Positions 34,298 through 43,637 of a stretch of 64,000 nt of DNA are shown in pieces. A program made the translations under genes and the position numbers. The notes under the pieces were generated by a model. The model was not told the origin of the DNA, did not search any database, and worked only from the letters and a program-made list of their open reading frames with translations. Each line of letters begins with the position of its first letter. Position 1 is the first letter of the stretch. This DNA comes from Owenweeksia sp048267305 (lineage in GTDB: Bacteria > Bacteroidota > Bacteroidia > Flavobacteriales > Schleiferiaceae): positions 124,001 through 188,000 of the forward strand of contig JBLWXT010000001.1 of NCBI GenBank assembly GCA_048267305.1. The letters run 5' to 3'.

Positions 34298-35644
34298 TTA
34301 TTCACTCAACTTTTGCTTAACCTCTTCAAAATTGTGCACTCCTTTCAATTTGTTGGTGTAGGATGTGGAGTAAATGTAGGTTCCCGGCTTCGTCTCAAAC
34401 AGGTAAACCACGGCATCAAAATGTGTGCTTTCTTCTTTTGCTGTTTTCGTTAGGATAACAATATCTTTCAAGTTATCATCATTGACATCCTTAAACCCTA
34501 CGGCCAGCATATTTACTTTCTTTGGAAATTCTAACATACCGGGGAGACTACCCACCTGATGCTTCCTTAGCACCAAAAAATCTAAACTTTCCGCTCTTTC
34601 AGCGGTGAGGAACCATATGGTATCATTATTCTCCCTGATCTCGATAAATGAATGTTCCGGAAAAATCTCGTAGCCCAAATACTGTGTAGTCAGTTTTCCA
34701 TTTACAATATCCAACTCATCCGTTTTTAACTTCCTGAGATTGTTACCAAATGGAAATTCCAGATATGGAATCTTTCCCCTGTAAAAATATCCTTCATACT
34801 CATATCGGTAGCGCTCCAAAGTATCATTTGAATATGGAGTTTTTCGCTGCTCATTCCTAATCATTCCGTTGGCATAAAAATCTCTTTGCCAGGAACTTTT
34901 GAAATCTTTCTGTCTGAGCAAATTGCCGTTTTCATCAGCAACCCAACTGGTGGTGTCTGCCGGAACTGAACCCATACCGCGCCTTGCGGACTGATCCACT
35001 TTCAGGACTTCGTTTTCTCCTATGTTGATGTAAGTTGTGGTAGTAGACCAGTTAGCCTCGTAATAAAAGGTTCTGCGTCCGAGGGAGTCAAAACGAATTT
35101 CAGCCGGCCCCAATCCTCTGTCGCCTAAAGAATTCTTTAAAAGGGACTTTATGTTTCCATTTTCCCAGGTGGTGAGTCTGGAAGTATCTACCAGCCCATA
35201 TTCATCAAAGTAATACTGCTTGAATTTATTCTCTGAGATAGGTTGTACCGCATCAATTCTGAAGTTGTTACCGCCATCATAAAGTTCGTACAGTTTTTTA
35301 CCATCTGCACCGAAAAACTCAAATCTGAAAACCTCTTTTTGCCCTTTTTTATAGATGAACCTTGAAATAAGCTTAGAATCTTCGCCTATATGCGCAATAT
35401 TATTTCTATAGGTGTAAACTTGTTTTAGCTGAGGTTCAAAAATTGAGTCATATTTCGGGAAACCTGAGGCATAATCATACTTTGTGATCTGAATCAAATC
35501 CCATCTCTCTTGTTCAAAATTGTATTTATATTTCTTCCGCAATAAGTGACCTTGTTCTATCTTTTCCAGCTCCTGGCCGTAACTACAAAAAGAGAGGCTT
35601 ATTAGTGAAATCAATATTGGAAGAGTTTTATATGTTTTAAGCAT
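34298..35644 (-). CDS. Secreted beta-rich protein, unknown function
   Basis: 448 aa with a signal peptide (ILISLISLSFCSYGQ). The main part consists of repeated tyrosine- and aspartate-rich strands like those in MORN/YwqK-type or RHS-like surface proteins (YTYRNNIAHIGEDSK, YYFDEYGLVDTSR). Near residue 395 FKDVNDDNLKDIVIL forms a calcium-loop-like DxNxDxxxD motif. Envelope or extracellular location. Role unknown. Confidence 0.6.
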   Translation of the reverse strand: MLKTYKTLPILISLISLSFCSYGQELEKIEQGHLLRKKYKYNFEQERWDLIQITKYDYASGFPKYDSIFEPQLKQVYTYRNNIAHIGEDSKLISRFIYKKGQKEVFRFEFFGADGKKLYELYDGGNNFRIDAVQPISENKFKQYYFDEYGLVDTSRLTTWENGNIKSLLKNSLGDRGLGPAEIRFDSLGRRTFYYEANWSTTTTYINIGENEVLKVDQSARRGMGSVPADTTSWVADENGNLLRQKDFKSSWQRDFYANGMIRNEQRKTPYSNDTLERYRYEYEGYFYRGKIPYLEFPFGNNLRKLKTDELDIVNGKLTTQYLGYEIFPEHSFIEIRENNDTIWFLTAERAESLDFLVLRKHQVGSLPGMLEFPKKVNMLAVGFKDVNDDNLKDIVILTKTAKEESTHFDAVVYLFETKPGTYIYSTSYTNKLKGVHNFEEVKQKLSE

Positions 35645-35852
35645 TGGAAGAGCTTTAAAGGCAAATATACACGATGGGCCAAGTAGCTGTGTAGATAATT
35701 AACGGTTCAAATTATCGTATTGAAAACTGTTAGAGAGCAGGTTTGTATAATCACAGTGCAAAGGCCTCTGGAGGAAAAAATACCACTTTTTTGCCTCATT
35801 TCAATTTACGCGCAAATTTCACAAAGCGGCAAGCTGCTTTAGAAAAGGAACT

Positions 35853-36602
35853 TTACAAACAACTATCTTTAACCGTTTTTATCCTACCCGTTTCCAGCTT
35901 CCATGTTTTGGTAAAGTAATGTGGCAGCCTTTGTTTTTCATATGGGATGAAGAATTCATAAACGCCAAGAACGCCAGAGCTACCAATTGCCACAAATTCT
36001 TGATCAGCCTTTCCTGTGGCCGTATCTCTCAACCAGATATGGATGTATTGACCATTGTACTCTTTTATATCATGTTCTCTTACTTCCTGATTGAATAGAA
36101 ACCACGAGCATAATATCTTTTTGGAAAACACGAGTGAATCAGTGAAATAGGAGAGGTAATAATTGTCTTCTGACTCTTTAGAAACCACAATTCTCGGAAT
36201 TTCTGAATTACATTTTTTGTGGCCTTTAAAGTCATTAGAAATAATTGATACCGCAGAATACGAGTTACAGAGGTTATCCAAAAAGTTGGTCATCGGCTGA
36301 ATCACCTTTTCTCCGCTTTCGGTTTTTTGAATCACCTTGAAGTATTCTCTTCTTTCATAAACACCTCTGGTAATTTTTAAAGTGCTGTCAACGGCTTCAA
36401 AGGTTTGAATAACGGTACCATCTTCCAAAGTTTTGGTGTAGAGCTTGTGCATTTTGAAACCGGGTTCGATCTTTTTCTCAATTTGGGTTTCAATTATGGT
36501 ATCAACAGCATTAGTATCAGTCTGCTGCTTTTTTACAGAAGTGGTCCCCGGCTGGTTACAAGCCAACAGTGTGAGACAAAGTAATATGGAGAGGTATTTC
36601 AT
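35853..36602 (-). CDS. Lipoprotein, unknown function
   Basis: 249 aa. Signal sequence with lipobox ending LLAC (Cys15), followed by a Thr/Lys-rich linker and a beta-rich domain of 200 residues with four Cys that may be disulfide-bonded. No family recognised. Upstream gap has no gene. Confidence 0.6.
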   Translation of the reverse strand: MKYLSILLCLTLLACNQPGTTSVKKQQTDTNAVDTIIETQIEKKIEPGFKMHKLYTKTLEDGTVIQTFEAVDSTLKITRGVYERREYFKVIQKTESGEKVIQPMTNFLDNLCNSYSAVSIISNDFKGHKKCNSEIPRIVVSKESEDNYYLSYFTDSLVFSKKILCSWFLFNQEVREHDIKEYNGQYIHIWLRDTATGKADQEFVAIGSSGVLGVYEFFIPYEKQRLPHYFTKTWKLETGRIKTVKDSCL

Positions 36603-36704
36603 TTAGGATGTGGTGGAAAAAAACAAGGTATAGCGGAAGACTTTTGGGAAGGTCCAAATTAACGTTGGAAGAATATTTGATTAAGTAATCATCTCCCAAT
36701 AGGT

Positions 36705-37955
36705 CTACATATAAAACTGCGCTACAACGCCATCTGTCAGATCATCGAAAGTCAGAATTTCAATGTCTTTATAGTCCTCAATAATATCTTTCCAATCATC
36801 TGCAGAAAACTCCCACCTTCTTCCAACAACTAGAATTCTTCGAGGGTTTTTTACGTCAAATCCATATTTTTCCTTTACCCACTTTCTGTTATTTGGATCT
36901 TGAAAATATTCCTTATAAACTCTTGTCTGTGCGATGTAGGAATTAATTTCCGCAGAAAAGGCTTCTCGATTAGTTTTACCGACTATTGCACTCGACTTGA
37001 GAGTTGGAAGTTTAAATTCAACTATGTCTGCAAAACCATTTGGTCTGATTACAAAAAAGTCAGGTTTAATTCCATTTTTCTTTTCAGATTGCCATTCGCA
37101 TAAAACTTGTGATCGTATTTCACTTGACAAAGTACCCATACACAAAATGAATTGGTTCTTTGCTTGTTCAAGAAAAGTGGTCAATTGTGTTTCGGTGGTG
37201 CTGTTATTACCTAGCAATTCAAGAAACCGATTGATTTGAGGTAGTTTATTGAATTTATAATCATGCTTAGGTGGAAGTGGGTATTTGTAATGAGCATCAT
37301 GCTCTACGAGTTGTTTTAGCTCAAAAAGGGACAATTTAATTTCGTGAGTCTTCGCAGTTTCATTTTCAATTTTTAAGGGAAGGAAGTCCACCCATTTTAT
37401 ATGACGTGTTTTCAATCCGTTTTCATCAGCGTCAAAAAATCTTGCATTTACCATCCTTGAAAACTTGCCTTCTTCGAGATGGAATCCGGGCGCATTTATC
37501 CCCATCAAGCCATCCTGGGCCATCCAGTTCCATTTAAGATCGATTAGTTTATCCATGCCTTTATTGGTTGGAAATACTAGATCCTCGGAGAATGGAAGCA
37601 ATGGTAGCGTGAAATCCCCCGCTGTACTTCTTAATTTAAAACCAATAATTTCATCAAGTAGATTTGTTTCTGAGTCGGCAAAATCGTAATGAGTTATCTC
37701 CACATATTTAGATTGGGGTAATTTTTCTGTAGTTTCTTTACCAAAATATTCTATTCCCAAGTGAGTGCGACCGATGTATAGAACAATCTGATCCTGTTCC
37801 AATAAGAAGGCGGTAAAGGTTTTGATCAAATTTTGGTTTTCCGATAGGTATTTGTACAAAGGATTCCAATAAGCTTCATTTAAAGCTTCTAAGATGGTTG
37901 AAACCGTTTTTGATTCTTCGACTGGTAAGGGTTTAGGTGTAAATGGATGTTCCAT
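36705..37955 (-). CDS. sduA: Shedu anti-phage nuclease (DUF4263 protein)
   Basis: 416 aa, the normal length of SduA. The C-terminal DUF4263 domain (about 250-400) begins NNSTTETQLTTFLEQ and carries the D...ExK nuclease site: Asp299 in KPDFFVI and Glu313/Lys315 in DIVEFKLPT, then Gln343 in SYIAQTRVYKEYF. The N-terminal 240 residues are a regulatory region. Shedu is a single-gene defence system; its protein assembles and acts as a nuclease on phage infection. The gene stands alone between unrelated secreted-protein genes and outside the mobile island, though its higher AT content than nearby operons suggests acquisition. Confidence 0.82.
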   Translation of the reverse strand: MEHPFTPKPLPVEESKTVSTILEALNEAYWNPLYKYLSENQNLIKTFTAFLLEQDQIVLYIGRTHLGIEYFGKETTEKLPQSKYVEITHYDFADSETNLLDEIIGFKLRSTAGDFTLPLLPFSEDLVFPTNKGMDKLIDLKWNWMAQDGLMGINAPGFHLEEGKFSRMVNARFFDADENGLKTRHIKWVDFLPLKIENETAKTHEIKLSLFELKQLVEHDAHYKYPLPPKHDYKFNKLPQINRFLELLGNNSTTETQLTTFLEQAKNQFILCMGTLSSEIRSQVLCEWQSEKKNGIKPDFFVIRPNGFADIVEFKLPTLKSSAIVGKTNREAFSAEINSYIAQTRVYKEYFQDPNNRKWVKEKYGFDVKNPRRILVVGRRWEFSADDWKDIIEDYKDIEILTFDDLTDGVVAQFYM

Positions 37956-38056
37956 GGATCGAGAATGTATAATATTCTAAGTTCACTCGAAATTCATATG
38001 TTGAAAAGCAAGGTATTATTGCTAATGTATTAAAAAGAGGGTATCGAGGCTCCAGT

Positions 38057-38323
38057 TTAAAACTCCACCGTCAACATTCCCTGCACCAGCATATTTCCAC
38101 CGGGCATCATACCAGATCCTTCGCGGATACCGCCCATGCGGCCTTCTATCCTTAGGTGAATGCGGTTGCGTTCATATTCCATAAAGCCTGCGGCTCCACT
38201 AAGGCCTTCTTGTAAATTAATATCCAATGAGGAACCAAGGCGCAGGGAACCCCCTCGGCCAAAGCGAAAACGGCCACTGAGTTGGGGACTCACTGTGGTG
38301 GTGTTTTCATCAAAAACTGTGGT
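38057..38323 (-). pseudogene. C-terminal remnant of a beta-strand-rich protein
   Basis: A stop-bounded frame without a convincing start (the only candidates are GTG at 38293 and codons just upstream). It reads as Gly/Arg-rich beta-strands (GRFRFGRGGSLRLGSSLDI, GGNMLVQGMLTVEF) ending in an aromatic residue, like the end of a barrel or filament protein. It abuts the lipoprotein gene with no signal peptide of its own, so I read it as a decayed gene end. Confidence 0.4.
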
Positions 38324-38366
38324 TTATTTTCCGAAGAGGACAGCCTGCATCAAAGCCTATAACAGG

Positions 38367-39053
38367 TTATTCATAAAACTCCACAGAGTTGAGAATACTC
38401 ATTTTTTCGTCAGTAAGATGTGGTTGGAGGGTATGCATAAAGGCAAAAACGATAGTGGCATTTTTTGAGGGCTGCAGATACAGGTCAATTTCTGCGGTTG
38501 CGCCATAATCTTCATATTTCAAATCATAGTCAAAGCGGATGTTTTGCCATGGGCCAAATTTTTTGGTTTGGGGTGAGGCTATCTGGCCGCTAACCTTTTC
38601 AACAGCTTGTGAAGCCTTTTTATTAATGGCATTTGCGGTTTCGTGCACTGAACTTTCTACTACGTATACTCGCATTTGAAGATCGGTATAGGTGGTTCCG
38701 TCCAGTCCCCAGCCCTCACTTCCGGCATGCAACAGGCAGGATGAAAATGGCAGGGCCTCATTCAAAATGAGGGCATATTCATGATCCCACTCGCCTTCGG
38801 CATCTTTTACATTTTTTAGTTGCTCTGCAGTAAGGTGAATATTAGGTTTGTCTGGGTATTGGTTTACCCATTCTACCCAAGCTTGAGGGATATGGAAGCT
38901 CAAATTATGATATGGAATCTTAAAGGTATTTCCATCAAGAATTACGCTTTCGCCTTTTTGCGGTTCAGCATCAGAATGAGATTGGGTAGACATATTGTTA
39001 CAGGATGAGGTGAGTAAAATTAAACACAAAAGAGTCAAAAAACAGGTTTTCAT
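38367..39053 (-). CDS. Lipoprotein directly after the eCIS payload gene
   Basis: 228 aa from the Met at 39053 (MKTCFLTLLCLILLTSSC); the open frame to 39131 adds 26 residues overlapping the payload gene. Cys18 of the lipobox makes it a lipoprotein of the cell envelope. The mature domain (50-225) has alternating strands and helices with no recognised family. It begins 11 bases after the stop of the DUF4157/metzincin gene and may be an immunity protein for it; this is position-based inference. Confidence 0.55.
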   Translation of the reverse strand: MKTCFLTLLCLILLTSSCNNMSTQSHSDAEPQKGESVILDGNTFKIPYHNLSFHIPQAWVEWVNQYPDKPNIHLTAEQLKNVKDAEGEWDHEYALILNEALPFSSCLLHAGSEGWGLDGTTYTDLQMRVYVVESSVHETANAINKKASQAVEKVSGQIASPQTKKFGPWQNIRFDYDLKYEDYGATAEIDLYLQPSKNATIVFAFMHTLQPHLTDEKMSILNSVEFYE

Positions 39054-39063
39054 TAGATAAGTA

Positions 39064-40587
39064 TTAGGTAGTACGTCTGCGAGTACGTGTAGTGGTTTTC
39101 CATCCAATGCCTGTAATGGCACGTATGGCATCTACAAAGGGCTGATAGTTGGAGGAGCGTACAGTATTCCCAGATCCCATTATACTGCCCGGATCGGCAG
39201 CATAGGTGGCCGGGCCGCTACCGGCACCTCCGGGGTGATTGAGCCCCATCATATGGCCAAATTCATGTTCTACACCTCTTTGCATGCGTCCACCACCCAT
39301 GTTTCGATTGTTGATGTCGCCTGAATCCAGGGATGCACTGCCCACAGCGGCTGAGCTCCTGAAAAAGGTTCCGGTTGCCACATTCACCACATTTACGGTG
39401 TGGTGTTCTCCAGATGTTACCGGCCTTAATCTGACTCGCACATTATAATGATCCAGATAGTTGTCGCTACGTGCTGCCGAGGGAATAAGTCCGTATTTCC
39501 AGCTCCACCTGTTTTGTATATTGCTTATAAATCCACTTTGCCAGGTATTGCGGTCGGTTGTCGTCCATCCTGGGCTGGGTATCATGGTGCCGTTAAAATC
39601 AGGATAGGTGCCGGCAGGTCTGAAGTTGAATTTTATTTTAACGTGCAAGGTGAGTAAGGCATCCTGGTGGTCAAGCTCAGCATTAAATTTACTTTGGAAG
39701 TTTCTTCTCCAATCTGATGCACGTGTTCGGATGCGTAGCAGTGCTGCTTCATCAGTAAGGCCTTCGGCCTCATATTCCTGAATAAGTGGGTTGAGGGTGT
39801 TTGCTCCCAACTTGCCATCCTGCTCCTGGTTATTTTCGGCTTGCCAACGTGCCACCGCGCGCACAAAGTCTTCATCAATGGCATATTCATCGTGTGAAAG
39901 ACCTAAAACGTCTCTTATCAGGAGTAACTCATCTACATTTTGAAATCTTCTTTCGTTGTACCTGATGGCATCCCGTATTTCACTTTCGGATAACTCCTCC
40001 ATTACCGGATTGGCATTGGGAGGGGCCAAGGCAAAATCCCTTTGAACCTTGTGGTTGTTCGAAGCCCCCTGCTGTACAGTATGTGTAAGTTCATGAGCCA
40101 GCAATCGTTTTCCTTCTCCCGTTTCCGGGGAATACTGGTTTGAGTTGAAGAAGATGTCATTACCTACTGTGAAGGCCCTGGCTCCTAATTCTCTGTTCAT
40201 TTGAACAGCAGTACTGTTAGTATGCACTTTTACATTTTCAAAACCTGCTCCTATACCCCCTTCCATAAAGGTGCGGGTTTCGGTGGGCAAGCTTTGTCCA
40301 CTGCCTCGCTGTGTATTTATTTGTTGTTCTATCCATGGGCTGGTTTGAGTTCCGCGTTCCTGGGAAGACGTTTTCATTTGTACCAAAGGCTTCATCTGAA
40401 GCTCTTCTTCTTCATCCTTCACCTGCCGCTGTACGCTTGGCTCACCTGAAACTACTTTTTGGGCCACAGTTTCGGCTTCCTGCTCAAAAGCATCATCCGG
40501 CTCACCAACAGCAAGCTTAGCCTGTACCAGAGGTGTGGCATTTGCCGCTGCCCTCGAACTTTCACCTGAATTGAAAAATGTCTTCAT
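39064..40587 (-). CDS. eCIS payload: DUF4157 domain plus metzincin-type zinc protease domain
   Basis: 507 aa. The N-terminal part (1-60) is a linker-like region that may be the loading signal. Residues 70-180 form the DUF4157 eCIS core domain with HELTH (His165, Glu166, His169). Residues 235-275 have a PGBD-like motif (VRAVARWQAENNQEQDGKLG). The C-terminal domain (about 300-495) has the full metzincin zinc site HEFGHMMGLNH (His441, His445, His451) and a Met-turn SIMGSG (Met470). It is the last gene of the eCIS cluster, where toxins usually lie. The second protease could cleave target-cell proteins after injection. DUF4157 alone is frequent in eCIS cargo; two HExxH sites in one protein are unusual. 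Confidence 0.88.
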   Translation of the reverse strand: MKTFFNSGESSRAAANATPLVQAKLAVGEPDDAFEQEAETVAQKVVSGEPSVQRQVKDEEEELQMKPLVQMKTSSQERGTQTSPWIEQQINTQRGSGQSLPTETRTFMEGGIGAGFENVKVHTNSTAVQMNRELGARAFTVGNDIFFNSNQYSPETGEGKRLLAHELTHTVQQGASNNHKVQRDFALAPPNANPVMEELSESEIRDAIRYNERRFQNVDELLLIRDVLGLSHDEYAIDEDFVRAVARWQAENNQEQDGKLGANTLNPLIQEYEAEGLTDEAALLRIRTRASDWRRNFQSKFNAELDHQDALLTLHVKIKFNFRPAGTYPDFNGTMIPSPGWTTTDRNTWQSGFISNIQNRWSWKYGLIPSAARSDNYLDHYNVRVRLRPVTSGEHHTVNVVNVATGTFFRSSAAVGSASLDSGDINNRNMGGGRMQRGVEHEFGHMMGLNHPGGAGSGPATYAADPGSIMGSGNTVRSSNYQPFVDAIRAITGIGWKTTTRTRRRTT

Positions 40588-40674
40588 CCTTTATCCTTTT
40601 AAAAAAATGTTTTAAAGAGGTTCATTTGTTTCGGAGAGGTTTTTTATACAACTTTCCCTACTCCCTACTTCTGT

Positions 40675-40722
40675 CACCCTGAGTGATTCGGCTTTGTAAA
40701 AGCTGGATCGTATCGAAGGGTT
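40675..40722. repeat. Short dispersed repeat (CACCCTGAGTG ... TCGAAGGGT)
   Basis: A degenerate inverted repeat of the type CCCTGA...TCGAAGGG common in intergenic regions of this group. It fills the gap between the payload gene and the ATPase gene. Confidence 0.35.
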
Positions 40723-42100
40723 AAACCGTCTTTCCCTCTTTCTGCAATTCCTTTCTGATTCCATCAATCACATCCGCATGACGGATAGTATTTCCACCGC
40801 GGTTTATCGCCAAAAGCGAACAATAGCGTATTACATTAATAATGGCTCCACCACTCATTTCATAGTTTTCGGCAATAGACTCAAGATCAAGATTGCCCTC
40901 TACTTTGCATTTAGTGGAAAAGCCTTCTTTCCACAATCTCAGCCTCTCTTCCTTCTTGGGTACAGGAAAGTTGACTATAGATTCAAACCGTCTTACAAAG
41001 GCATCATCCAGATTGCTTTTCATGTTACTGGCCAAAATGATGATGCCATCAAAGCCCTCAATGCGCTGCAAGAGGTAGCTCACTTCCTGATTGGCGTATT
41101 TGTCATGTGCATCTTCCACCTTGGTGCGTTTGCCAAACAGGGCATCCGCTTCATCAAAAAACAAAATCCAGCCTTTGTTTTCGGCCTGATCAAAAATTTT
41201 CGAAAGGTTCTTTTCGGTTTCCCCAATGTATTTGGATACCACAGTAGAAAGGTCAATGCGGTACACATCTCTTCCGGTGGCTTTTCCCAACAGGGAGGCT
41301 GTCATTGTTTTTCCTGTTCCCGGTGAGCCGTAAAATAAGGCTCTGTAGCCGGGTCTTAGTTTTTTGGCCAGTCCCCAATCCACCATCAAGGTATGTTGGT
41401 GTTCCAGCCAAACTTTCATTTCATTGATTTGATTCAACACATTTTTCTCCAATACCAAATCGCTCCACTCCAGTTTGGTGGTAAGCAGTTTTGCCGGGAA
41501 GTTGGTGCTGAAATCAGGTTTGTGAATTTCACCCGTGGTGATGCTGTCTATCACTTCCCGTTGCAGTTTTAGGCCACCACTTAAATAAGGTTCGCCATCA
41601 GAAACGGGTTCGAGTTTTAAAATACTATGACGGGCAAAAATGTGGTCACGGTCAAAGAGCTTCTGTAGTTCAAACCGCTGGCTGAGGTTATTTCCGGCAA
41701 GTACAAACATTGCCGTTTCGCCTGTTGGGAGAAAGCCTCCGTGAGTATTTCCCTTTAGGCCACCAAACTCCGTATAACCACGCTCGGTATTGTTGTTTTT
41801 CCTGAAAAAGACATCCAGTAACTGAGGCTTTACAAAGGGCGCCAGTGCCAGCATAAGTGCAATGCGCTCCGCAAATGAAAGCTGGTAGTAGTTCACAAAT
41901 TTGGCATAGAGGGAGTTGTCCTTACCAAGTTCGGGCGGTTCAATTTGCCAGATGGATTCGGGGGCATTTTCAATGCCAAAATGTATTTGGAAGCGGGTAT
42001 CCATCACCTGCGCCAGCCAGTAGAGTTCGCGCTCCAGGGCAGTGGCATTTTTATGCAAACTGGTGTCTACCATTCTACGTGCAGCGGCTTTGGCATCCAT
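40721..42100 (-). CDS. eCIS AAA+ ATPase (Afp15/Pvc15-like)
   Basis: 459 aa. The N-terminal half (1-230) is specific to eCIS ATPases. The AAA+ module has Walker A GSPGTGKT near residue 258, the Walker B FFDEAD, sensor 1 (ILASNM) and the Arg finger region FVRRFE. In eCIS it helps assemble particles or load payload. It overlaps the tape-measure gene by 34 bases. Confidence 0.92.
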   Translation of the reverse strand: MDAKAAARRMVDTSLHKNATALERELYWLAQVMDTRFQIHFGIENAPESIWQIEPPELGKDNSLYAKFVNYYQLSFAERIALMLALAPFVKPQLLDVFFRKNNNTERGYTEFGGLKGNTHGGFLPTGETAMFVLAGNNLSQRFELQKLFDRDHIFARHSILKLEPVSDGEPYLSGGLKLQREVIDSITTGEIHKPDFSTNFPAKLLTTKLEWSDLVLEKNVLNQINEMKVWLEHQHTLMVDWGLAKKLRPGYRALFYGSPGTGKTMTASLLGKATGRDVYRIDLSTVVSKYIGETEKNLSKIFDQAENKGWILFFDEADALFGKRTKVEDAHDKYANQEVSYLLQRIEGFDGIIILASNMKSNLDDAFVRRFESIVNFPVPKKEERLRLWKEGFSTKCKVEGNLDLESIAENYEMSGGAIINVIRYCSLLAINRGGNTIRHADVIDGIRKELQKEGKTV

Positions 42101-43467
42101 GGCAGTTTTATTAGGTTAATACTCCAAGGCAGGCTATTCATCAACACGTCAAAAGGACGTTGCTCCACTTTTAGTTTCCATCCCTGTTCGTTGTTTTCCA
42201 TCCTTCCTTCTCGTTGTAAAAACGAAGTTTGAAACACCTCTAAAGAAGTGCTTCCAATGGTTTTCCAGTTTTGGACTACAGCTTTAATCAATTCTTTGCC
42301 GGCCTGCATTTCGGTAGCATTAATGGTGAAGGGTTTTCCACTTTCATCCATAGTGGGGACCAGATCATTAACATCCAGTCCACATAAAACTTTACTAAGT
42401 GGAAGGAGGTTTTCGGCAAGGGGCTCATCCGGTGAAACCAGAAAATGGAGCGTTCTCACGGCTTTTTCAGTACTCAGTCTATCTTTAAATTTATTGCCAT
42501 TAGCCAACTTAATATTGCCGAAAAAACTGGACAGATATGGCCATAATAGAATCAATCCCGCATTTTTAATATAAATCACGCTGCTCATTTCCTCAGTGGT
42601 TTCGCTTTCGCTGAAATAGTCTTCCTCCGGGCTTTTTAAATCAGTTGATTGTGCATCTTTAAAGGTGTCGGCTAAGCTCTTTACCTTTTCAGGTATTGCA
42701 TTTTTGGCTTCCGCCAGAAATGCTTTTCGCAACGTGATTGTCTCTTTATCGGTAAATTTTGAATCCACAGTCAATAGCTTGAATAAATGAATTATAAACT
42801 CTATTTCTGAAATATGCAGATTTCTGGAATAGATGGTAAGAGCCGCCATATTTACTTTAAGTGAAATAGACTTTGGTAAGACTGCTTTGAATACTTTTTT
42901 CCAAACCTTTAATTCCTTAAACGGTAAGAGTGCAGCCACCAATTTGCTGTGAATTTCTTTTGAAAACTGGATTTTTAGTCTTTCAAGAGACGGATTTTCA
43001 GCAATGGTGTGCAATAATTCCTTTCGTTCTGTTTCAGTTAGTGTGGAGAAGATGGCAGGCAATTCCGCCTCCATCTGTGCTAAACTGATTCCATTGGCAT
43101 TCCACGAAAAGTGGCCGTTTTTCAGGAAAAACAGAAACTGTTGAAAAACACTCTGTTCTTTTGAAATGGCCATTAACACCTTAGCATCAATAGTGTTGGA
43201 TTCATCTTTTAGCTGGGTTTGAAGGAGTTTTTTAATTTGCCTTAAAAGCTCCTTTTCAAAATCTTCAGGTGCTATTCGTCCCAAGTCAACTTCCAGCTTG
43301 TCGATTTTGTAGATGAGGTGTTCAGGAGCAATTTTGTCAAACAATTTTCCAAGTTCTTGTATTACACTCTCCTTAAACCTGCGCACCATATCATCGTGAA
43401 GGGCAACCCTTTCGGGGCCTTCATCGAGCGTAAGCTCCAAAATCTGCTTTTGGATGATATGGGTCAT
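42067..43467 (-). CDS. eCIS tape-measure protein (CIS_TMP family)
   Basis: 466 aa. The N-terminus HIIQKQILELTLDE, followed by the helical stretch up to residue 110 (LGKLFDKIAPEHLIYKIDKL, EVDLGRIAPEDFEKELL), is the hallmark of the CIS tape-measure family (Afp14/Pvc14-like), which sets tube length. Mostly helical throughout. The length of about 470 residues is shorter than most phage tape measures but usual for Bacteroidota eCIS. Confidence 0.88.
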   Translation of the reverse strand: MTHIIQKQILELTLDEGPERVALHDDMVRRFKESVIQELGKLFDKIAPEHLIYKIDKLEVDLGRIAPEDFEKELLRQIKKLLQTQLKDESNTIDAKVLMAISKEQSVFQQFLFFLKNGHFSWNANGISLAQMEAELPAIFSTLTETERKELLHTIAENPSLERLKIQFSKEIHSKLVAALLPFKELKVWKKVFKAVLPKSISLKVNMAALTIYSRNLHISEIEFIIHLFKLLTVDSKFTDKETITLRKAFLAEAKNAIPEKVKSLADTFKDAQSTDLKSPEEDYFSESETTEEMSSVIYIKNAGLILLWPYLSSFFGNIKLANGNKFKDRLSTEKAVRTLHFLVSPDEPLAENLLPLSKVLCGLDVNDLVPTMDESGKPFTINATEMQAGKELIKAVVQNWKTIGSTSLEVFQTSFLQREGRMENNEQGWKLKVEQRPFDVLMNSLPWSINLIKLPWMPKPLHVEW

Positions 43468-43488
43468 ATTTCTATTTTTTGATGTTGG

Positions 43489-43625
43489 CTTTGGTCATGG
43501 TTTTTTCTTGCCTGCCCTTCGGTTAGGCTGAAAAAACACAGGCCAAAATCCCGCTGCCATATTTTTTGTTTGTCCAGCGCTATTGTACCGGACTATTTAT
43601 ATTTCGCCCCGTTGGGGCTGATAAG
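43489..43625. repeat. Composite intergenic repeat, copy 2
   Basis: Same order of blocks as copy 1 at 28804-28925: TTTGGTCATGG, GAAAAAACACAGGCCAAAATC, CGCTGCC, then the hairpin GCCCC-GTT-GGGGC. It lies between the fibre-like gene and the tape-measure gene. Confidence 0.5.
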
Positions 43626-43637
43626 TGGCGTTTAGCA

